A stretch of DNA of 26,554 nt, from contig JBJXGF010000411.1 in assembly GCA_046153015.1 (NCBI GenBank), positions 1 to 26,554 on the forward strand. Reading direction: 5' to 3'. The DNA is from JBJXGF01 sp046153015 (GTDB lineage Bacteria > Actinomycetota > Acidimicrobiia > Acidimicrobiales > CAIXPF01). The notes beneath the pieces were generated by a model. It was not told where the DNA came from. It made no database searches and saw only the letters and a program-made list of their open reading frames with translations. Below are positions 1 through 6,044 of this stretch, piece by piece. The position numbers and the translations under genes are program-made. The first letter of the stretch is position 1. Each line of letters starts with the position of its first letter.

Positions 1-301
1 CCGCATCCGGGCCTTCGGCGGCGGCGCGCAGGATCCGCTCCAGCAGCTCCGGCGGGGGCGCGGCCGGCGCCGGGTCGAGGCGCTGCGGGTCGACCAGGTC
101 GAGCAGCCGCGCCGCGGCCTCCAGCTCGGCCCGCTCGGCCGCCGCGGCGGGGTCGGCGGCGAACGCGGCGCGCCGCGTGGGGGCCTCCGCCGGGTCGAGC
201 CGGCCGAGGGCCAGCATCGCCGCATCGCCGCGCCTCTCACGCGCCTCGGCGCGCCGTTCCGCGTCGGGCGTGGCGCCGTCGTGCATCCCGGCGTCGCTCA
301 T
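1..301 (-). CDS. Putative anti-sigma factor, N-terminal part (runs off window)
   Basis: The ATG (301-299) overlaps the TGA of the upstream sigma-factor gene as ATGA, so the two are probably translationally coupled. About 100 residues are visible, beginning MSDAGMHDGATPDAERRAEA. The segment LALGRLDPAE resembles the LGALDPxE stretch near the N terminus of RskA-type anti-sigma factors, and the rest is an Ala/Glu-rich helix followed by PELLERIL. No His-x3-Cys-x2-Cys zinc motif appears, and there are no cysteines in the visible part. The expected membrane segment would lie beyond position 1. Placement directly behind an ECF sigma gene is the main argument for function: binding and silencing that sigma factor. 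The family call is inference from context plus a short motif. Confidence 0.6.
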   Translation of the reverse strand, partial: MSDAGMHDGATPDAERRAEARERRGDAAMLALGRLDPAEAPTRRAAFAADPAAAAERAELEAAARLLDLVDPQRLDPAPAAPPPELLERILRAAAEGPDA

Positions 302-912
302 CCGGCCAAGCCCATCTCGTCCAGGCCCATCTCCTCCAGCGTGAGGCGCAGCGCCTTGAGGGCGTAGTACACGCGGCTCTTCATCGTGCCCGCCGGCACG
401 CCCAGCTCGTCGGCGACCTCTTGGTACGGACGGCCCCGCACGTGGATCTCGACGAGCGCCACCCGGTGGTCGTCGCGCAGGCGGCGCAGCGCCTCCTCCA
501 CGTGCCAGGCCAGCAGCGCGTTGTCGAGGGCGGCGGTGGTGGCGGCGCCGACAGGCTCGGCGTCGGTCTCGGCGCCGCCCCCGGCCAGGGGCGGGCGCAC
601 CGCCCGCGCCCGGCCGAGATCGATGATGCGGTTGCGCAGGATGGCGAAGAGCCAGGTGCGCAGCGAGCCGACTCGGGCGTCGAAGCGCTCCGAGGCGCGC
701 CACGCGCGCAGGAACGTGTCCTGCACGGCCTCCTCCGCCAGCCCCCGGTCCCCGAGCGAGCGCAGCGCGAATCGGTAGAGCTCGGCGCCGTGCTCGGCGT
801 AGGCGCCTTGCAGCCACTGCTGCTGCGGGTCGACGAGGCGCAGCGCCGCATCGCCATGGGCGCCCGCCCGAGCCCGCGTCTCGCGCCGCTTCGACGCCGG
901 CCCTCCCCGCAT
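298..912 (-). CDS. ECF-type RNA polymerase sigma factor
   Basis: This 204-residue protein would direct RNA polymerase to a small regulon. Region 2 is clear around residues 45-105 (YRFALRSLGDRGLAEEAVQD, then RAWRASERFD and WLFAILRNRIIDLGRAR). Region 4 is near residues 140-190, with a helix-turn-helix in YQEVADELGVPAGTMKSRV and YYALKALR. The WLFAILRNRIIDLGRAR block is like SigK/SigL-class ECF factors that work with RskA-like anti-sigmas, and the next gene fits that. The ATG at 912 was chosen because a TACGTT -10 hexamer lies 8 nt upstream, consistent with a leaderless mRNA, and because upstream codons in this frame overlap the divergent oxidoreductase gene antisense. The extended Arg/Ala-rich N terminus makes the exact start less certain than the gene. 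Confidence 0.9.
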   Translation of the reverse strand: MRGGPASKRRETRARAGAHGDAALRLVDPQQQWLQGAYAEHGAELYRFALRSLGDRGLAEEAVQDTFLRAWRASERFDARVGSLRTWLFAILRNRIIDLGRARAVRPPLAGGGAETDAEPVGAATTAALDNALLAWHVEEALRRLRDDHRVALVEIHVRGRPYQEVADELGVPAGTMKSRVYYALKALRLTLEEMGLDEMGLAG

Positions 913-920
913 CGCCGACC

Positions 921-926
921 AACGTA
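921..926 (-). promoter_or_regulatory. -10 hexamer TACGTT for the sigma factor gene
   Basis: The hexamer ends 8 nt before the ATG at 912, so transcription would begin at or next to the start codon. No convincing -35 or ECF-type GGAAC element is visible. Confidence 0.5.
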
Positions 927-968
927 GCCTCGCTGCGCCGGCTCGGCGCCCGCCCCTGCGGCCCGCTC

Positions 969-974
969 TAGCAT
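969..974 (+). promoter_or_regulatory. -10 hexamer TAGCAT for the luciferase-like oxidoreductase
   Basis: Unlike most promoters here, this one would give a short leader of about 22 nt that carries a good Shine-Dalgarno sequence, AGGAGGGG at 990-997, 5 nt before the ATG at 1003. That SD excludes the earlier in-frame ATG at 973, which overlaps the hexamer itself. Confidence 0.5.
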
Positions 975-1002
975 GCGCCCACCGCCACGAGGAGGGGATG
1001 CC

Positions 1003-1890
1003 ATGGAGTACGGCGCCGTGTTCCCAACCACCGAGATCGGCGACGACCCGATCGCCATCCGCGACTACGCCCAGGCCGTGGAGGACCTCGGCTTCTCCTA
1101 CCTGCTGATCTACGACCACGTGCTCGGCGCCGTGCACGAAGGCCGCCAGCCGCCGCTCACGGGGCCCTACACCGAGCGCCACCCGTTCCACGAGATCTTC
1201 GTCACGCTCGGCTTCCTCGCCGGGGTCACCCGTCGGCTCGGCCTGGCCACCGGCGTGGTCATCCTCCCCCAGCGCCAGACCGTGCTCGCCGCCAAGCAGG
1301 CGGCGGAGGTCGACGTGCTCTCCGGCGGCCGGCTCCGCCTCGGCCTCGGCACCGGTTGGAACACCGTGGAGTACGACGCGCTGGGCGTCGAGTGGGACAC
1401 GCGCGGCCCCCGCTTCGACGAGCAGGTCGAGCTCATGCGCCGCCTCTGGAGCGAGCCGGTGGTGGACTACACGGGCCGCTTCCACCGCGTGGACCGCGGC
1501 GGGATCGCCCCCCGGCCCGCCCGCCCGATCCCGCTGTGGTTCGGCGGGTTCGCGCCGCCGGCCATCCGCCGCGCCGCCCGAGTCGGGGACGGGTTCTTCT
1601 TCGCCAACGCCGGCCAGCGCTCGGTGGCGATGATCGCCGAGCTGCGCCGCCTGCTCACCGAGAACGGCCGCGACCCCGCCGGTTACCCGATCGAGCTCCA
1701 GGTGGACTACGGCAGCGGCGAGGAGCGCTGGCGTCGGGTGGCCGAACGGGCCCGGGAGAACGGCGTGACCCACCTGGCCTGCAACACGATGAGCACCACC
1801 GCGGCCTTCTTCGGCTCGCCGGCGCCCAACCTCACGAGCCCCGACCAGCACGTGAAGGCGCTGGAGAGCTTCCTCAAGGCGATGAGCTGA
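1003..1890 (+). CDS. LLM-class (F420-dependent type) flavin oxidoreductase
   Basis: A 295-residue luciferase-like TIM-barrel oxidoreductase of the TIGR03619-like group, cytosolic, probably using coenzyme F420. Signatures are AVFPTTEIGDDPIAIRDYAQ near the N terminus, LGFSYLLIYDHVLG around residues 32-45, LGLATGVVILPQRQT around 82-96, and GGRLRLGLGTGWN followed by EYDALGVEW around 112-135. IPLWFGGFAPPAIRRAAR around 180-197 is the usual second half of the barrel. The substrate cannot be told from sequence. It is divergent from the sigma factor gene. Downstream, 1894-1920 holds a GC hairpin that may end its transcript before mdh. Confidence 0.92.
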   Translation: MEYGAVFPTTEIGDDPIAIRDYAQAVEDLGFSYLLIYDHVLGAVHEGRQPPLTGPYTERHPFHEIFVTLGFLAGVTRRLGLATGVVILPQRQTVLAAKQAAEVDVLSGGRLRLGLGTGWNTVEYDALGVEWDTRGPRFDEQVELMRRLWSEPVVDYTGRFHRVDRGGIAPRPARPIPLWFGGFAPPAIRRAARVGDGFFFANAGQRSVAMIAELRRLLTENGRDPAGYPIELQVDYGSGEERWRRVAERARENGVTHLACNTMSTTAAFFGSPAPNLTSPDQHVKALESFLKAMS

Positions 1891-1893
1891 GGC

Positions 1894-1920
1894 GGCCGGC
1901 CTGGCCGACCTCGGCCGGCC
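1894..1920 (+). terminator. Possible stem-loop after the oxidoreductase gene
   Basis: Two copies of GGCCGGCC (1894-1901 and 1913-1920) can pair around an 11-nt loop just after the stop codon. There is no T-run, so this is at best a GC-only terminator; the region is generally GGCC-rich, which weakens the call. Confidence 0.3.
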
Positions 1921-1963
1921 GGGCCGGCCTGCGGACGACTTCGCAGCCCGCCTGAGCCGCGCC

Positions 1964-1969
1964 TAGATT
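1964..1969 (+). promoter_or_regulatory. -10 hexamer TAGATT for mdh
   Basis: It lies 8 nt before the GTG at 1978. There is no SD before the GTG, which supports a leaderless transcript. Confidence 0.55.
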
Positions 1970-1977
1970 CCCCGGCC

Positions 1978-2970
1978 GTGAGCCAGACCCCCGTTCGCGT
2001 CGCCGTCACTGGCGCAGCCGGCCAGATCGGCTACAGCCTGCTCTTCCGCATCGCCAGCGGGCAGATGCTCGGCCCCGACCAGCCGGTCCACCTGCAGCTC
2101 CTCGAGATCACCCCGGCGCTCGGGGCGCTGCAGGGGGTGTGCATGGAGCTCGACGACTGCGCCTTCCCGCTGCTCGCCGGCATGACCCCGACCGACGACC
2201 CCGCCGTGGCGTTCGCCGGCGCCGACTATGCGCTGCTGGTGGGCTCGGTGCCCCGCAAGGAGGGCATGGAGCGCTCCGACCTGCTCACGATCAACGGCAA
2301 CATCTTCACCGGCCAGGGCAAGGCCATCTCCGACCACGCCTCGCCGGGCGTGAAGGTGCTGGTGGTGGGCAACCCGGCCAACACCAACTGCCTCATCGCC
2401 ATGAACAACGCGCCGAACGTGCCCCCCCAGCAGTTCAGCGCGATGACCCGGCTCGACCACAACCGCGCCGTGGCCCAGGCAGCGGCCAAGGCCGGCGTGG
2501 CGGTGGCCGAGGTGAAGAAGATGACGATCTGGGGCAACCATTCCGCCACGCAGTACCCCGACCTGTACCACGCCGAGATCGGCGGGCGCTCCGCGGCCGA
2601 GGTCATCGGCGACCAGGCGTGGCTCGAGTCGGCGTTCATCCCCACCGTGCAGCAGCGGGGCGCGGCGATCATCAAGGCCCGCGGCCTGTCCTCGGCCGCG
2701 TCGGCGGCCAACGCCGCCATCGACCACATGCGCGACTGGGCGCTCGGCACCCCCGCCGGGGACTGGCGCAGCATGGCCGTCTGCTCCGACGGCTCGTATG
2801 GCGTGCCCGAGGGTCTGCTCTCCTCGTTCCCCTGCACCTGCGCCGAGGGGCGTTGGCAGATCGTGCAGGGGCTGGAGCTGAACGAGTTCTCGCGCGCCCG
2901 GATCGACGCGTCGGTCGCGGAGCTGTCCGAGGAACGCGACGCCGTCCGAGGGCTCGGCCTCATCCCCTGA
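1978..2970 (+). CDS. mdh: Malate dehydrogenase (NAD-dependent, lactate/malate dehydrogenase family)
   Basis: A 330-residue TCA-cycle enzyme interconverting malate and oxaloacetate. The Rossmann glycine motif is VTGAAGQIGYSLLFRIASG at residues 10-28. The substrate-binding loop is VPRKEGMERSDLL near residue 95, VVGNPANTNC is near 130, LDHNRA near 160, and the catalytic histidine is H188 in IWGNHSATQYPD. Length and the long GQMLGPDQPVHLQLLEI segment fit the cytosolic-type bacterial Mdh (TIGR01759 group). It starts with GTG from a leaderless-type promoter. The other TCA genes in the window, sdhCAB, lie about 8 kb away, so they are not an operon. Confidence 0.97.
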   Translation: MSQTPVRVAVTGAAGQIGYSLLFRIASGQMLGPDQPVHLQLLEITPALGALQGVCMELDDCAFPLLAGMTPTDDPAVAFAGADYALLVGSVPRKEGMERSDLLTINGNIFTGQGKAISDHASPGVKVLVVGNPANTNCLIAMNNAPNVPPQQFSAMTRLDHNRAVAQAAAKAGVAVAEVKKMTIWGNHSATQYPDLYHAEIGGRSAAEVIGDQAWLESAFIPTVQQRGAAIIKARGLSSAASAANAAIDHMRDWALGTPAGDWRSMAVCSDGSYGVPEGLLSSFPCTCAEGRWQIVQGLELNEFSRARIDASVAELSEERDAVRGLGLIP

Positions 2971-3033
2971 GCCATCCCTCACTCAAAGTGGGTAGATAGA
3001 CACGCACTGAGACGAGACGCCGGAGGCGGCGCC

Positions 3034-3039
3034 TAGCCT
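3034..3039 (+). promoter_or_regulatory. -10 hexamer TAGCCT for the acyltransferase
   Basis: Six nt separate it from the GTG at 3046 and no SD is present. The same hexamer occurs at 5942, before the MCRC mini-ORF. Confidence 0.5.
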
Positions 3040-3045
3040 GAGGCG

Positions 3046-4206
3046 GTGCAGACCAACGGTTGGCGGTACCGTGCCGAGCTCGACGGCCTGCGGGCCCTGG
3101 CCGCACTGGCGGTGGTCGGGCACCACGCCGGCTTCCCGCTCCTCGGCGGTGGTCGCTACGGCGTCGACCTGTTCTTCGTGCTGTCGGGCTTTCTCATCAC
3201 GTCGCTGCTGCGGCGCGAGCTCGCCGAGACCGGCCGCATCCGGCTCGGCCGCTTCCTGCTGCGCCGCCTCGCCCGGCTCTACCCGGCGCTGGCGCTCATG
3301 CTGGTGGTCACCGCCGGCCTGTTCGCCGTGCTGCGTCCCGAGGGCTGGCGCGACAGCCTCGTCGGCGCCGCCCTCGCCGCCGGCTACCTCTCCAGCGCGG
3401 CGCTGGCCGCCGGCGCGCAGCTCGGCTCGTACTCGCACACCTGGTCACTCGCGGTGGAGGAGTGCTTCTACCTGGCGTGGCCGCTGGCGCTGCTGCTGCT
3501 CGCCCGCCGGTTCCGCACCGAGGGGTCGTTGGCTCGGGCCGTGTTCGCTCTGCTCGCCGCGGCGGTCGCCTACCGCTGGGGCATCGCCTGGCTGGCCGGG
3601 GGCCGCGACCTCTGGGTGTACTCGGGCGCCGACGCCCGGGCCGAGCAGCTGCTGGTCGGGTCCGCGCTGGCCGTCGCGTCGCCGCGGGCGTTCGCCGCGC
3701 TGGCCAGGCTCGGGCCGCCCGCCGCGTTGGCGCTCACCCTGGCCGCGGTCGCCCCGCTGTCGCTGTCCGAGTCGGTCGTGCACCGCGGCGGGTCCACGTT
3801 CGTGGCCACAGCCGCGGCGGCGGTCGTCGCCTGGGCGGTGGTGCGGCCGCAGCGGCTGCTCGCCCATCCGCTGCTCGTCTGGCTGGGTCGGCGCAGCTAC
3901 GGGCTGTACCTGTGGCACTTCGCGCTGTTCGGCCTGTTCATCGACGAGGCGACCACGCCCCGCCAGGCGGTCACCACGGCGGCGGCGGGTGTGTTGTCGT
4001 TGGGCGCCGCCGCTGCGTCCTACCGCTGGTGGGAGACCCCATGCCGGGATCGGCTCAACCGCCTCGTCGACCGGGCGTCGTCACCTCTCTGGGTCGAGCC
4101 CAGCCGGGTCGAAATCAGCCTGGTCGAACCCGGTCTCGTCGCGCAGCGCAACGAGCTCAGCGTCGAGGCCGGCCAAGCCGGCCAGCAGGCCGTCCGCGCC
4201 GGCTAG
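3046..4206 (+). CDS. Acyltransferase family 3 (OafA/YrhL-like) membrane protein
   Basis: A 386-residue integral membrane O-acyltransferase that would transfer acetyl or another acyl group to a surface sugar or lipid. The family signature YRAELDGLRALAALAVVGHH is at residues 5-24, GVDLFFVLSGFLITS around 39-53, and SLAVEECFYLAWPLALLLL around 135-153, followed by several hydrophobic helices and RRSYGLYLWHFALF around 284-297. It lacks the C-terminal SGNH domain seen in larger relatives. The last 42 codons (4081-4206) lie antisense to the 3' end of the SCP2-like gene. This polar tail has no membrane segment and may be a late extension of the reading frame. Confidence 0.92.
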   Translation: MQTNGWRYRAELDGLRALAALAVVGHHAGFPLLGGGRYGVDLFFVLSGFLITSLLRRELAETGRIRLGRFLLRRLARLYPALALMLVVTAGLFAVLRPEGWRDSLVGAALAAGYLSSAALAAGAQLGSYSHTWSLAVEECFYLAWPLALLLLARRFRTEGSLARAVFALLAAAVAYRWGIAWLAGGRDLWVYSGADARAEQLLVGSALAVASPRAFAALARLGPPAALALTLAAVAPLSLSESVVHRGGSTFVATAAAAVVAWAVVRPQRLLAHPLLVWLGRRSYGLYLWHFALFGLFIDEATTPRQAVTTAAAGVLSLGAAAASYRWWETPCRDRLNRLVDRASSPLWVEPSRVEISLVEPGLVAQRNELSVEAGQAGQQAVRAG

Positions 4207-4494
4207 GCGCTCCACGTCGCCGCCGACCCACAGCTCACCCCGCATGAACGCGTCCTGGGCGGACAGCGCGCCCCGCGCGATCCGCGCGGCCGTCACCGCC
4301 CCCGCGCTGATGCGGACATCGGGCGGCTGCGCCGGCGGGCCCCACACGGCGCGCAGGCCGGACTCGTCCCGGCGCACGTGGTAGGTAGTGCGCTCGGTCA
4401 CGGCGAACTCCACCGTGAGCGCCGGCCCGCCCGGCGCACCCGCCAGCGCCCGGTCCAGCGCCGCCACCCACTCCTGCGACAGATGGGGGAGCAC
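4081..4494 (-). CDS. SCP2-like sterol/lipid-carrier domain protein
   Basis: This 137-residue protein begins VLPHLSQEWVAALDRALAGA and continues with LTVEFAVTERTTYHVRR, PDVRISAGAVTAARIARGAL, SAQDAFMRGELWVGGDVERL. That pattern is the usual layout of bacterial SCP2-type domains, with DVxI..., a helix and GxLxxxGD near the end. Members bind lipids or CoA esters, but the role here is unknown. The tail repeats FDQADFDPAGLDPE and is low in complexity. It lies 20 nt downstream of pyrH on the same strand, so the two are probably cotranscribed. No SD precedes the GTG at 4494, so the start is uncertain and could be slightly different. Its 3' end overlaps the acyltransferase. Confidence 0.75.
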   Translation of the reverse strand: MLPHLSQEWVAALDRALAGAPGGPALTVEFAVTERTTYHVRRDESGLRAVWGPPAQPPDVRISAGAVTAARIARGALSAQDAFMRGELWVGGDVERLAGADGLLAGLAGLDAELVALRDETGFDQADFDPAGLDPER

Positions 4495-4514
4495 AACGGG
4501 GCGGCGGTGGCGGC

Positions 4515-5258
4515 TCAGGCGGCCGTGCAGGCCACGCCCGGGGCGATCAGCGTGCCGGGGTTCTCGCCCTGGCACACCGCCCGCATCTGGCCCGGCAGGT
4601 CGAGGTCGAACACGTGGATCGCCAGCCCGAAGTCCCGGGCGAGGATGAACGCCGACTGGTCCATCACCTTCAGGTTCTGGCCGATCACGTCGTCGTAGCC
4701 CAGCGTGCGGTAGCGCACGGCGGCCGGATCGAGCTTGGGGTCGGCCGAGTACACGGCGTCGACCCCGTTCTTCGCGGCGAGGATGGCCTCGGCGTCGATC
4801 TCGAGCGCCCGCTGCACCGCCGGGTAGTCGGTGGTGACGTAGGGCTGGCCGATGCCGCAGCCGAACACCACGATCCGCCCCTTCTCCAGGTGCCGGATGG
4901 CCCGCAGCCGGATGTAGGGCTCGGCCACCGCCTCCAGGGGCAGTGCGGTCATCACCCGCACGTCGACCTCGCCCCGGCTCTTCGCCTTGATCGCGCCCCG
5001 CAGGATCACGGCGTTGATGGCGGTGCCGAGCATGCCCACCGAATCGGCCTCGGCGCGGTCGATCCCCCACTCCTCGGCGACGCTTCCCCGGAAGATGTTG
5101 CCGCCGCCCACCATGACCGCGGCCTGCACGCCGAGCTCGTGCACGGAGAGAATCTCGCCGGCCACGTGATCGAGCGCGCTGGAGCTGAGCCCGAAGCCCT
5201 CGGCGCCGGCGAGCGCCTGTCCGCTGACCTTGAGTACGACCCGTGCGTAGCGACCCAT
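4515..5258 (-). CDS. pyrH: UMP kinase (PyrH-like), divergent
   Basis: A 247-residue amino-acid-kinase-fold protein, expected to phosphorylate UMP to UDP with ATP. Visible motifs are VLKVSGQALAG (residues 8-18), VMVGGGNIFRG (about 48-58), ADSVGMLGTAINAVILRGAI (about 71-90), FGCGIGQPYVTTDYPAVQRA (about 132-151), AKNGVDAVYSADPKLDP and LKVMDQSAF. The glycine loop GCGIGQP replaces the more usual GGTGNP, and the context is unusual: housekeeping pyrH normally sits with tsf and frr, whereas this copy heads a two-gene unit with an SCP2-like gene. It may therefore be a paralogue. The start ATG has a TAAGCT hexamer 8 nt upstream. Confidence 0.88.
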   Translation of the reverse strand: MGRYARVVLKVSGQALAGAEGFGLSSSALDHVAGEILSVHELGVQAAVMVGGGNIFRGSVAEEWGIDRAEADSVGMLGTAINAVILRGAIKAKSRGEVDVRVMTALPLEAVAEPYIRLRAIRHLEKGRIVVFGCGIGQPYVTTDYPAVQRALEIDAEAILAAKNGVDAVYSADPKLDPAAVRYRTLGYDDVIGQNLKVMDQSAFILARDFGLAIHVFDLDLPGQMRAVCQGENPGTLIAPGVACTAA

Positions 5259-5266
5259 CGCCCGCC

Positions 5267-5272
5267 AGCTTA
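5267..5272 (-). promoter_or_regulatory. -10 hexamer TAAGCT for the UMP kinase gene
   Basis: It ends 8 nt before the ATG at 5258 in the 44-bp divergent gap shared with the unknown gene at 5303. Confidence 0.5.
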
Positions 5273-5302
5273 CGGCGTCGCCGCTCGGGCCAGACTGCTG
5301 GG

Positions 5303-5944
5303 GTGAACGAGGCGACCGGGTGTGAGTGGTGGTCCTTCGACCTCGCCACGCCGCAACGTTCGTTCGGCCTGCACCTCGAGCTGGTGCGCTGGCCGGCGGC
5401 CGGCCGGGCGTGGTGCTGGACGGGCGTGCTCGAGGCCGGCCGGCCCCTCGTGACCGTGGTCGAGACCGACATCGCCGCCCCCCGAGCCGGCTTCGACTGG
5501 CGAGCGCAGGGCCTGTGGGTGGAGGTGGTGGTCGAAGCGCCGGGCCGGCGCTGGTCGGTGGGGCTGGAGGCGTTCGCCCTGGCCCTCGACGACCCGGCCG
5601 ACGCGCTCGGCGCCTGCCGGGGTGAGCGCATCCCGCTCGGCTACGACCTCGAGTGGGAGACCGAAGGCGGCCTCGACCATCCCCTTGGCGCGGCCCACGG
5701 CGAGGTCCTGATCGGCGCCGCCGCCTACGAAGTGGCCGGTGACGGCGGCGCCCGCTTCACCCGAGGCCCGTTCCCGCCCGAGGCGCCGGCCCCGAGTCGT
5801 TCGGGGCGAGCGGGGGCGCTGGGCTGGTCGCCCGCCCGCCTGCCCCACCCGGACCGGCCCGATCGGACCCTCGCCGTGGCCCGCACGCTGCACGGCGCCG
5901 GCTGGAGCGAGGTCGAGCCCGTCGGGCCGTCCGGTCCCGGATAG
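5303..5944 (+). CDS. Conserved-looking protein of unknown function
   Basis: The protein has 213 residues from a GTG start (VNEATGCEWWSFDLATPQRS). I do not recognise a family with confidence. The sequence is rich in Trp and alternating hydrophobic strands (FGLHLELVRW, WCWTGVLEAG, LWVEVVVEAP, WSVGLEAFALALDD, DLEWETEGG), suggesting a beta-rich, possibly lipocalin/CrtC-like fold. There is no signal peptide or membrane helix. An upstream in-frame ATG at 5243 lies inside the divergent pyrH gene and is unlikely. A one-mismatch -10 (CAGACT) lies 6 nt before the GTG. Its TAG stop codon forms the first bases of the TAGCCT hexamer of the next leader. Confidence 0.65.
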   Translation: MNEATGCEWWSFDLATPQRSFGLHLELVRWPAAGRAWCWTGVLEAGRPLVTVVETDIAAPRAGFDWRAQGLWVEVVVEAPGRRWSVGLEAFALALDDPADALGACRGERIPLGYDLEWETEGGLDHPLGAAHGEVLIGAAAYEVAGDGGARFTRGPFPPEAPAPSRSGRAGALGWSPARLPHPDRPDRTLAVARTLHGAGWSEVEPVGPSGPG

Positions 5945-5947
5945 CCT
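5942..5947 (+). promoter_or_regulatory. -10 hexamer TAGCCT for the MCRC leader and MFS gene
   Basis: It overlaps the stop codon of the preceding gene and ends 7 nt before the ATG at 5955, the spacing expected if the mini-ORF is translated leaderlessly. Confidence 0.5.
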
Positions 5948-5954
5948 CACCAGC

Positions 5955-5969
5955 ATGTGTCGATGTTGA
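5955..5969 (+). CDS. Leaderless four-residue Cys-rich leader ORF (MCRC)
   Basis: ATG TGT CGA TGT TGA encodes Met-Cys-Arg-Cys. Two of its four codons are cysteine and its -10 hexamer is placed for a leaderless mRNA. Short leaderless cysteine-rich ORFs are known in mycobacteria as cysteine-responsive attenuators of downstream genes. This one lies 75 nt upstream of the MFS start, just before a hairpin that masks that gene's SD. Translation is inferred only. Confidence 0.45.
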   Translation: MCRC

Positions 5970-6032
5970 TCCGGCGCACGCGCTCCTCCTCGGCGGCGGT
6001 GACCTCGTCCGTTCCGCCGGCAACCCGAGGAG
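5965..6032 (+). promoter_or_regulatory. Candidate translational attenuator: SD-masking hairpin with alternative pairing
   Basis: Structure B: CTCCTCGG (5986-5993) pairs with CCGAGGAG (6025-6032) and CGGCGG (5994-5999) pairs with CCGCCG (6014-6019), leaving a GCAAC bulge (6020-6024). It buries the candidate SD GAGGAG (6027-6032). Structure A: GTTG (5965-5968) pairs with CAAC (6021-6024) and CCGGCG (5971-5976) with CGCCGG (6015-6020), with a 2-nt AT bulge. A uses the last bases of the MCRC ORF and crosses B, so the two compete or form a pseudoknot. The direction of control is not settled by sequence. Confidence 0.5.
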
Positions 6033-6044
6033 TCCTTCGTCGCC

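Noticed and set aside
973..1002. Earlier start for the luciferase-like oxidoreductase at 973
   Set aside because: That ATG lies within the putative -10 hexamer, and the ATG at 1003 has a strong SD at the right distance and the normal family N terminus.
2971..3045. A terminator between mdh and the acyltransferase
   Set aside because: Only a 4-bp CACT/AGTG stem is visible near 2980-2990; too weak to call.
6011..6030. CCGGCAACC in the MFS leader as a SAM (S-box or SAM-IV) riboswitch
   Set aside because: This short motif is shared with SAM riboswitch cores, but the other conserved elements and helices are not present, and the leader is only about 90 nt with a translated mini-ORF. A covariance-model scan would settle it.
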